NCBI GenBank assembly: GCA_027623615.1
Contig: JAQBVH010000027.1
Span: forward strand, 1 to 12,680
Reading direction: 5' to 3'
From: Planctomycetota bacterium
GTDB lineage: Bacteria; Planctomycetota; UBA1135; GCA-002686595
DNA: 12,680 bases
Shown: in pieces, positions 1 to 5,425 of the stretch
How positions within the stretch are numbered: the first letter of the stretch is position 1
Layout: every line of letters begins with the position of its first letter
Notes under the pieces: model-generated
Told to the model about the DNA's origin: nothing
Database searches by the model: none
What the model saw: only the letters and a program-made list of their open reading frames with translations
Made by a program: the position numbers and the translations under genes

Positions 1-3000
1 AGTCCCCGCCGAAGTTCGGGCCGGCATCGAGCAGGTCGAAGACGACAACGGTGACCAGGTCCCCGGGTACGAGCCCGTCCTCGGTCACGACCACGCTCGT
101 GGCGCCATCGCCAGCCGAGAGCGTGCCCTGGAGCAGCGCCTGGGTCAGGACGCCGTTCACGAAGACGTTCACGCGCAGGCGACGACCGCTCTGGAGGCCA
201 CCGCCCTTGGCGCGGGCCTTGCCCGCGAACTGGTAGCTCAGGGTGCCGGCCGAGTCCTGGACCTCGGTCGCGGTCGCGCTGCGCAGCACGACCGACGCGA
301 AGTCGACGTTGGGGAGGGTCGTCACCTGCAGGTTGGTGGCGGTCGTGTTCCCGCCCAGGTCAACGGCGGTCAGGGTCACCCCGTGGGTCAAGCCGTTGGG
401 GCGCAGGTCGGTGAAGATCACAGTGTGGCGGCGCTCGAAGAGCTCGCTCGCATCGCTGCCCGACTTGTTGCCCTGGTCCCAGGTCGCGTCGAAGCGGCAC
501 AGCTCGTCCGTGCGGAACTGGATCTTGGCCACGGTGTTGGTGACGAAGACGAGCTCGACCGCGCTGATCGTCGGCGCTACCTGGTCGTCCGAACCCACGC
601 CCGGGTCGTTCGGGTCGCCGCCGTTGTCGACCTCATGACCGTCGAAGTCACCGTCGTTGTCCGTGTCCGGCTCGAGCGGGTCGGTGCCCAGGGCGAGCTC
701 GTCATGGTTGTAGAGCCCGTCCAGGTCGAAGTCGACCGCGAAGCGCTCGCCCATTCCGATCGGAAGGCCCTGGACGATCACATTGGCTGTTCCTGCCGCG
801 GCCTGCTCGGTGAAGAAGGCCAAGGTCTGGTCGGCGACGGTCCCGTCCTCGCAGCGGAAGAGGCCCATGTCCCGGTCCCACCACCAGCGCAGGTTGCGCG
901 GTGTGCCGGCGACGGCGACCTCACCGAACAGGACCACGTCGCAGTTGTCGACGATCGCTTGAGCCAGCAAGTAGTTGCGCACCTGGTCGACGGTCGCGGC
1001 GGTGTTGTCGGCGTTCAAGAGAAAGCCCTTGTGGATCGCCGGCGCGAGGCCCGAGTCCGTCTGGTGCAAGAACGCAGTGATGTTGCTGCGCACCTGCTGC
1101 GGCGCCGTGAACAGATCGATGTTGGCGAAGTCCAGGAGGTCGTCCTTGAGCCCGGTGGCCGAGAGGCCAGCGCCGATCGTCGGACGTGTCTCCACGGTGC
1201 CGTCACGCAGCTGGATGCGCTCGAAGGTGGCCTGCTCCTTGCGCCACATGCCGTTGTAGGAGGCTACGACGAAGTGGGTGCGCGGGGCGAAGTCCAGGTT
1301 CGGCTCGTCGAAGAAGATCTCGTTCGAGGTCCCGGTCGGCAGCGTGTGACAGGCGTTGCAGGAGCCGACGCCCTGGATGACCGTGGTGTCGAAGTAGTCG
1401 TTCTGCCCGGCGATCGCGTTGGCTGACACCTCGATGTCGGAAGGCCGACGGAAGCTGCCGCGGTTGACGACGACGCGCCGCTGGTCCTGGTTCGGGTTGG
1501 CGGGCTGCTCGAGGGAGAACAGATACTCCTGGAACGCGTTGAACTCTGCTTGATCGAGCGGAGCGCCGCCGAGCAGGCCGTCGAAGGCCGGGTTGAAGTC
1601 GATCAGCTCGGCACGCTCGCCGCGCCAGTGGAACGGGGCCAGGTCCTCGATGCCGCGCATGAACTGCGTGACGAGCGGACCCTTGTCGTCGTAGGGCAGG
1701 TTCGAGAGGTCCCAGCTCAAGAGGTCCGAGTCGGTCTCCACGTGGCAGGTCGCGCAGGAGGCGTTGCCGTGCAGCGAGTGGCTGGCATCGTAGAAGACCC
1801 GTCGTCCCTCCCGGCGCACCGCCGGGGTCGGATCGAAGCCCACGTCGAGGGTGCCGACGAGCGTCGGCGCTGCCTGGGTGAGGTCGAAGCGTTGGATCTC
1901 GTTGGTCTGCCAGCCATAGACGAGGAGCTCGGTGCCCGCCCCGTTGAGCAAGAGGCCCCGCGGCGTGTCGGCCACGTCCCACTCGCGCACGAGCGAGCCG
2001 GCGCCGTCGAGCTCGACCACGTTGTCGGTCAGGAGGCCCGCCACGTAGACCTCGCCGCCGGCTCCGAACGCGATCGCGCAGGGCTGGCCGACGCTCTTCT
2101 GCGCGTCGTACTGCACACCGGGCGTGCCCGGGTCCTGGTCGTCGAGGTCGATCACGACCAACGGCTCGACGATCGCGCCCTGGGCCAGGCTCATGATCGC
2201 GACCTGGTTGACGACGATGTCGCCGCGGATGGCCGGCTCGCCGGGGAGGTGCTTGTTCTTGTTGTTCGCCTCGGTACCGAGCTGCCAGAACTGACCGGTC
2301 ACCGGGTGGCGTCCTGCGGCGAAGAGCACCGCGCCGAGGTCGCGCGCAACGGGCAGGATCTCGCCGCCAGCGATGCGGAACAGGTCGTGGTCGGGCAGGC
2401 CAGTGTCGGCGATCGTCGGGTCCTCGAGGTCGAGCACGCGGCCCGGGCCGGGGTCGAGAGCGTTCTTCCCGGTCGCGGAGGTCGAGTTGTTCCCCGAGAC
2501 CATGGGCGACACGAGCACGTCATCCCCGTCCAGGCTGAGGAAGGTCGGGCGCAAGCTCGGCACCGGGTAGCGCTCGACGACCTCTCCAGCGTCGACGTCG
2601 ATCTCGACCACCATGCGCAGACCGGCCAGCGCGACGAACGCGTGGCCGGTCGAGGGCTGGACGACGAGGTCGGCGGGCTCGGTGCCGAGGGGGATCAGGT
2701 CGAGCACCGTGCCGGTGCTCGCGTCGATCCGTACGAGCGACGCCGTGTTGCGACAGACGACCAGCATCGAGCCCGGGCCGTCATCGTCGCCCGCGTGGTG
2801 GGCGATCGCGACAGGTCCCCACGGGACGCGGGCCGTCTGGAGCGGCGTGCCGTCCGCGCTCCATTCGAGCACCGTGCTGTCGTGGGAGTTGACTGCCCAG
2901 AGGCTGCCGGTGACCGGGTTCCAGGCCATCGGCCGGACCGGGGCGGTCATCAGGTCGACCCATGCGCCGTGGATCTCGTCGAGCTCCCGGTAGGGAGCCG

Positions 3001-3073
3001 TGTCCTGGGCCAAGCTGAGGGGGACGAGCGAGAGCGAGGCCACTGCGGTGGCGCAAAGGGTATGCAGGCGCAT
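1..3073 (-). CDS. Secreted beta-propeller / dihaem cytochrome c (CCP/MauG-like) multidomain protein, 3' end outside window
   Basis: The frame is open for 1024 codons from the ATG at 3073 to the left edge, so the C-terminus is missing. Residues 1-22 form a signal peptide (MRLHTLCATAVA..., ending SLA before Gln). Residues about 35-425 are repeated strand-rich segments of an NHL/YVTN-type beta-propeller. Two covalent haem c motifs follow: CATCH at 440-444 and CNACH at 572-576. Between them is a PFHWRG motif at 480-485, familiar from planctomycete and myxobacterial cytochrome c peroxidase-like proteins. The helix ending in DSGLAP after the second haem also fits that family. Residues about 781-825 hold acidic DFDLDG and DTDNDGDFDG repeats of the thrombospondin-3/EF-hand-like calcium-binding type, followed by Fn3-like modules. 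The product should be exported and matured with two haems. Peroxidase, MauG-like oxidase or pure electron-transfer function cannot be separated from sequence alone. No clear Shine-Dalgarno precedes the ATG. Confidence 0.85.
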   Translation of the reverse strand, partial: MRLHTLCATAVASLSLVPLSLAQDTAPYRELDEIHGAWVDLMTAPVRPMAWNPVTGSLWAVNSHDSTVLEWSADGTPLQTARVPWGPVAIAHHAGDDDGPGSMLVVCRNTASLVRIDASTGTVLDLIPLGTEPADLVVQPSTGHAFVALAGLRMVVEIDVDAGEVVERYPVPSLRPTFLSLDGDDVLVSPMVSGNNSTSATGKNALDPGPGRVLDLEDPTIADTGLPDHDLFRIAGGEILPVARDLGAVLFAAGRHPVTGQFWQLGTEANNKNKHLPGEPAIRGDIVVNQVAIMSLAQGAIVEPLVVIDLDDQDPGTPGVQYDAQKSVGQPCAIAFGAGGEVYVAGLLTDNVVELDGAGSLVREWDVADTPRGLLLNGAGTELLVYGWQTNEIQRFDLTQAAPTLVGTLDVGFDPTPAVRREGRRVFYDASHSLHGNASCATCHVETDSDLLSWDLSNLPYDDKGPLVTQFMRGIEDLAPFHWRGERAELIDFNPAFDGLLGGAPLDQAEFNAFQEYLFSLEQPANPNQDQRRVVVNRGSFRRPSDIEVSANAIAGQNDYFDTTVIQGVGSCNACHTLPTGTSNEIFFDEPNLDFAPRTHFVVASYNGMWRKEQATFERIQLRDGTVETRPTIGAGLSATGLKDDLLDFANIDLFTAPQQVRSNITAFLHQTDSGLAPAIHKGFLLNADNTAATVDQVRNYLLAQAIVDNCDVVLFGEVAVAGTPRNLRWWWDRDMGLFRCEDGTVADQTLAFFTEQAAAGTANVIVQGLPIGMGERFAVDFDLDGLYNHDELALGTDPLEPDTDNDGDFDGHEVDNGGDPNDPGVGSDDQVAPTISAVELVFVTNTVAKIQFRTDELCRFDATWDQGNKSGSDASELFERRHTVIFTDLRPNGLTHGVTLTAVDLGGNTTATNLQVTTLPNVDFASVVLRSATATEVQDSAGTLSYQFAGKARAKGGGLQSGRRLRVNVFVNGVLTQALLQGTLSAGDGATSVVVTEDGLVPGDLVTVVVFDLLDAGPNFGGD

Positions 3074-3111
3074 GGGTGAGGACACGGCCAGGGCTGGAGA
3101 CTGGAGAGGGG

Positions 3112-3135
3112 GCCTGGCGCCCTCGGGCGCCAGGC
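3112..3135. repeat. Perfect 10-bp inverted repeat (hairpin) in divergent promoter region
   Basis: The arms GCCTGGCGCC (3112-3121) and GGCGCCAGGC (3126-3135) are exact reverse complements around a 4-nt loop, CTCG. The element lies 39 bp upstream of the propeller-cytochrome ATG (minus) and 160 bp upstream of the BtpA GTG (plus). No T-run follows it on either strand, and no gene is read into it from outside, so a terminator role is unlikely. An operator or a structured 5' leader of the minus-strand gene fits the position better. Confidence 0.5.
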
Positions 3136-3235
3136 GCCCGCGTACGGCGTGCGACCGCTCCTATTTCGCACGGGCCCCGGGCTGGGTGCTTGGGTAGGCG
3201 AGGTCCTTTCCGCCCTCTTGCAGTAGAGTCCCGAC

Positions 3236-3298
3236 ATGCGACCGCTGCACAGCGACGTGCCCTGCCTGCGCGAGGATCCCTGGGGCTACTGTCGGTGA
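3236..3298 (+). CDS. Possible 20-aa leader peptide overlapping the BtpA start
   Basis: An ATG at 3236 opens a 20-codon frame that ends in TGA at 3296-3298. That stop overlaps the probable GTG start of the BtpA gene (3295-3297) in a GTGA arrangement, which is typical of translational coupling. The peptide begins MRPLHSDV and holds two Cys and one Trp near its end. No Shine-Dalgarno is evident, only a weak TAGAG about 8 nt ahead of the ATG. It resembles no leader peptide I know and could be a chance frame. The exact overlap and lack of a better BtpA start nearby are the only support. Confidence 0.25.
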   Translation: MRPLHSDVPCLREDPWGYCR

Positions 3299-4083
3299 TC
3301 CCGCTCCCCTTCAGCCGCAGACCGGCCCTGGTCGGGGTCGTGCACCTGGGCCCGACGCCGGGGGCTCCCGGAGCTGGCGCCTTCGCGGCCGTCCTCGAAC
3401 GTGCCGTGGCCGACGCCCGCGCGCTGGAGGCGGGGGGTTGCGACGCGGTGATCGTCGAGAACTTCGGGGACGCACCGTTCTATCCCGGCGCCGTGCCTCC
3501 CGAGACGGTGGCCAGCCTGACCCTGGCCGTCGCGCGAGTGCGCGCGAGCATCGAGCTCCCCGTCGGGGTCAACGTCCTGCGCAACGACGCGCGCGCCGCG
3601 CTCGGGATCTGCGCAGCCACCGGCGCCGAGTTCCTGCGCGTCAACGTCCACACCGGCGCCGCGGCCACGGACCAAGGACTGATCGAGGGCCGCGCCGCCG
3701 AGACCCTGCGCGAGCGCGCTCGCCTCGGTCTCGAGGTCGCGCTGCTCGCCGACGTGCACGTGAAGCACGCCACGCCCCTCGGCGCAACCAGCCTGGCGGA
3801 CAGCGCGCGCGAGACGGTGGGACGCGGCCTCGCGGATGGCGTGCTCGTGACCGGGTCGGCCACCGGCGCAGCCCCGGATGCGGCCACCGTCGCCGAGGTG
3901 CGTGCTGCGGTGGGGGCCGCGCCCGTGCTGGTCGCCTCGGGAGTAACGGTCGCCAACGCCGCGGAGCTCCTGGCCGGAGCCGATGGAGCCATCGTAGGCA
4001 CCGCGCTCAAGCGGGGCGGCGAGGTGCACCAGCCGGTCGATCCAGAGCGCGTACGGGCCCTGCGCGCCGTGCTCGGGTACTGA
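3295..4083 (+). CDS. btpA: BtpA/SgcQ family TIM-barrel protein
   Basis: This 262-aa product is full length for the BtpA/SgcQ family and carries its signature blocks in order: GVVHLGPTPGAPG near the N-terminus (14-26), VENFGDAPF at 54-62, GVNVLRNDA at 91-99, LRVNVHTGA at 114-122, then ADVHVKHATPL, VLVTGSATG and a phosphate-site-like IVGTALKRGG near the end. The fold is expected to be a TIM barrel. In cyanobacteria BtpA supports photosystem I accumulation. SgcQ and other non-photosynthetic relatives have no settled reaction, so the role here is unknown; nothing in the window suggests photosynthesis. The GTG at 3295 is chosen because it places the usual short N-terminus before the first family block. 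The frame is open back to a GTG at 3076, but that extension is Arg/Ala-rich and unlike the family. The gene is convergent with cheX, with no bases between the two stop codons. Confidence 0.88.
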   Translation: MIPLPFSRRPALVGVVHLGPTPGAPGAGAFAAVLERAVADARALEAGGCDAVIVENFGDAPFYPGAVPPETVASLTLAVARVRASIELPVGVNVLRNDARAALGICAATGAEFLRVNVHTGAAATDQGLIEGRAAETLRERARLGLEVALLADVHVKHATPLGATSLADSARETVGRGLADGVLVTGSATGAAPDAATVAEVRAAVGAAPVLVASGVTVANAAELLAGADGAIVGTALKRGGEVHQPVDPERVRALRAVLGY

Positions 4084-4608
4084 TCAGCTGGCGCTGGTCA
4101 TCAAGGAGAGGCAGGCGCTGAAGAACCGGTCTTCCCGGTTGATGACCGGGATCTCCTCCAGCTCGAACTCGACCGACACGTTGGTCATGCCCCGTGAGGA
4201 GAACACGTCGTAGCTGGTGCCCAGGACCAGGGACGGGATCGAGATCTGATCCACCTGATAGGCCGTGCCGAGCAACGCGTCCTTGACCGAGCCCGCGATC
4301 ATGTTGCCGATCTCGCAGATCGCGTCGAAGCTGTCCTCGCCCAGCTCCACCTGCTGATCCAGGAGCAGCTTGCCCGAGAGGTACAGCAACGCCTGCTTGG
4401 AGAGGTTGATGGTCAGCGTGCCGCTGACCTCACCGACGAACCCGACCAGGACCGAGATCTCGCGAGGCGTGGCGTAGGTGCAGCTCGCCCCGACGGGGGG
4501 CGGGGTGACGCCGGTCATCTGCAGGCCAGTCTGAGTGCCTTCGATGACCGAGCCCATCAGCGTTGGATCGATCGTGAGGAGCTGGTCGGCGTTGCGGGTG
4601 GAGCCCAT
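4084..4608 (-). CDS. cheX: CheX-type chemotaxis phosphatase domain protein (CheC/CheX/FliY superfamily)
   Basis: The 174-aa product is a single CheX domain. The diagnostic helix reads GEDSFDAICEIGNMIAG (90-106) and supplies the ExxN catalytic pair of CheX/CheC phosphatases, E99 and N102. The N-terminal stretch (DPTLMGSVIEGTQTGL, 14-29) matches the first helix of CheX, and strand-rich segments flank the catalytic helix. Family members remove phosphate from CheY-P or related response regulators in the cytoplasm. No other chemotaxis gene lies in the window, so this is an orphan that may act on a distant CheY or another receiver domain. The ATG at 4608 gives the normal CheX length. The same frame stays open to 5193, but that extension lies opposite a better gene and looks like antisense. 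The start follows TTG with no clear Shine-Dalgarno, and a C10 run in the message begins 12 nt upstream. Confidence 0.85.
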   Translation of the reverse strand: MGSTRNADQLLTIDPTLMGSVIEGTQTGLQMTGVTPPPVGASCTYATPREISVLVGFVGEVSGTLTINLSKQALLYLSGKLLLDQQVELGEDSFDAICEIGNMIAGSVKDALLGTAYQVDQISIPSLVLGTSYDVFSSRGMTNVSVEFELEEIPVINREDRFFSACLSLMTSAS

Positions 4609-4619
4609 CAAGGTTCGTC

Positions 4620-4635
4620 GGGGGGGGGGCGGGGG
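4620..4635. repeat. G10-C-G5 homopolymeric tract upstream of cheX
   Basis: Ten consecutive G (4620-4629), one C, then five more G (4631-4635) on the plus strand. The tract lies in the 141-bp divergent gap, 12 nt upstream of the cheX ATG, so it would sit in the cheX 5' leader or core promoter as a C-tract. Runs of this length are prone to strand slippage, which here would change spacing rather than the cheX reading frame. They are also prone to sequencing error, so the exact count is uncertain. Confidence 0.6.
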
Positions 4636-4749
4636 AGCGGTCCTTCGATTGGTCGACCGCGGCTCCGCTCGGCTTGCACCGCAACTTGCGAGGAAGCGGA
4701 TCGGGGCGTAGAACTGGGACTGGGGCCCCAGATTCACCAAGATGGGCTC

Positions 4750-5319
4750 ATGCCCCATCCGGTCTCCCTTCCCGAGCCCCAGGAGCGTCGCAGTCCGCTG
4801 CTGGCGCCGGCACCGACGGCGGCCCGTCGGGTCGTGCGGGACCGCGTTCCCCACGAGCTCTCCCGGCTGTCCCACGCGCGGCGCCAGGCACGGCGGGACC
4901 TGGAGAGCCTGGCAGCGCGCCTCGACCTGGAACACGGCGAGCTGTGCGAGGACCGCCTGCACGATCTGGACGACGTGGTCTTTCTCGCGGACGTGGAGGG
5001 CTTGATCCTCCAGGAACACCTCGCAGCAGAGTCGGCCCTGGCGAAGGCCGTGCTCGACGTCGTCGCGTTCTTCGGCGAGCGGCGCGCGCGAGTGTTGCGC
5101 GAGGTGGGGGACCTGGTGCTGCGCTACCTGACCCCGCCGACGGGGCAGTGGGTGCATCGCGTCGACGAGCTCGGGCCGGGCGACTTCGTCCATCCGGACG
5201 CCGGACCTCCGGCCCGCCTGATCACCTCATCCACGCCGGGGCCGTGGGCGGACGCCTTCTCAGAGGCGACCGGCTTGGGTTGGTTCGCGGCGAAGGCCGA
5301 GACCCGCGGCGAGGGCTAG
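4750..5319 (+). CDS. Hypothetical protein, 189 aa, helical, unrecognised family
   Basis: I do not recognise the family. The frame has the strong GC third-position bias of its neighbours, and the protein has the amphipathic, charge-rich pattern of a real helical protein. Residues about 35-65 (HELSRLSHARRQARRDLESL...) look coiled-coil-like. Residues about 70-125 (DDVVFLADVEGLILQEHL, ALAKAVLDVVAFFGERRA, VLREVGDLVLRYL) look like three packed helices. The tail is Pro/Gly-rich. There is no signal peptide, membrane segment, metal motif or nucleotide-binding motif, so it is probably cytoplasmic. It is divergent from cheX with 141 bp between starts, and a link in function is possible but unsupported. 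No clear Shine-Dalgarno precedes the ATG. The opposite strand is also open across most of this region, but its translation is rich in His/Gln/Arg and resembles antisense sequence. Confidence 0.6.
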   Translation: MPHPVSLPEPQERRSPLLAPAPTAARRVVRDRVPHELSRLSHARRQARRDLESLAARLDLEHGELCEDRLHDLDDVVFLADVEGLILQEHLAAESALAKAVLDVVAFFGERRARVLREVGDLVLRYLTPPTGQWVHRVDELGPGDFVHPDAGPPARLITSSTPGPWADAFSEATGLGWFAAKAETRGEG

Positions 5320-5347
5320 GAGGTCCAGGCACTAGGAGGTCTAGGCA
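5316..5347 (+). repeat. 16-bp tandem direct repeat at the end of the 189-aa gene
   Basis: Two adjoining 16-bp copies, CTAGGAGGTCCAGGCA (5316-5331) and CTAGGAGGTCTAGGCA (5332-5347), differ at one base. The TAG stop of the upstream gene (5317-5319) lies in the first copy. Both copies contain AGGAGGT, identical to a strong Shine-Dalgarno core, but no start codon with a worthwhile frame follows. A small local duplication is the simplest reading. Confidence 0.7.
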
Positions 5348-5353
5348 GGAGTA

Positions 5354-5398
5354 TGGGCCACGCGGGGGGCCCACGCCCTGGCACCGGGCTCGCAGGGC
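5354..5398. terminator. Two GC-rich hairpins between convergent genes, possible bidirectional terminator
   Basis: TGGGCC (5354-5359) pairs with GGCCCA (5368-5373) across an 8-nt loop. GCCCTG (5375-5380) pairs with CAGGGC (5393-5398) across a 12-nt loop. They sit in the 106-bp gap between the 3' ends of the plus-strand 189-aa gene and the minus-strand M28 peptidase gene, where terminators are expected. Neither stem is followed by a T-run, so canonical intrinsic termination is not shown. Confidence 0.3.
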
Positions 5399-5425
5399 CT
5401 GGGGTAGAGCAACGATCGCGTCCCC

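Noticed and set aside
2701..2721. 8-bp inverted repeat CGAGCACC / GGTGCTCG
   Set aside because: It lies inside the propeller coding region, and stems of this size are expected by chance in GC-rich DNA.
383..3079. Long plus-strand open frames at 383-1426 and 1550-3079
   Set aside because: They lie opposite the propeller-cytochrome gene and are rich in Val/Glu/Arg/Asp with no recognisable domains. The minus strand has a signal peptide and two haem motifs in one frame.
3076..3294. N-terminal extension of BtpA from a GTG at 3076
   Set aside because: It adds 73 Arg/Ala/Pro-rich residues not seen in the family and runs through the 3112-3135 hairpin.
4609..5193. N-terminal extension of CheX back to 5193 (minus)
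   Set aside because: The added residues are His/Gln/Arg-rich, cross the G10 tract, and lie opposite the plus-strand 189-aa gene, which has better codon bias. CheX is complete from 4608.
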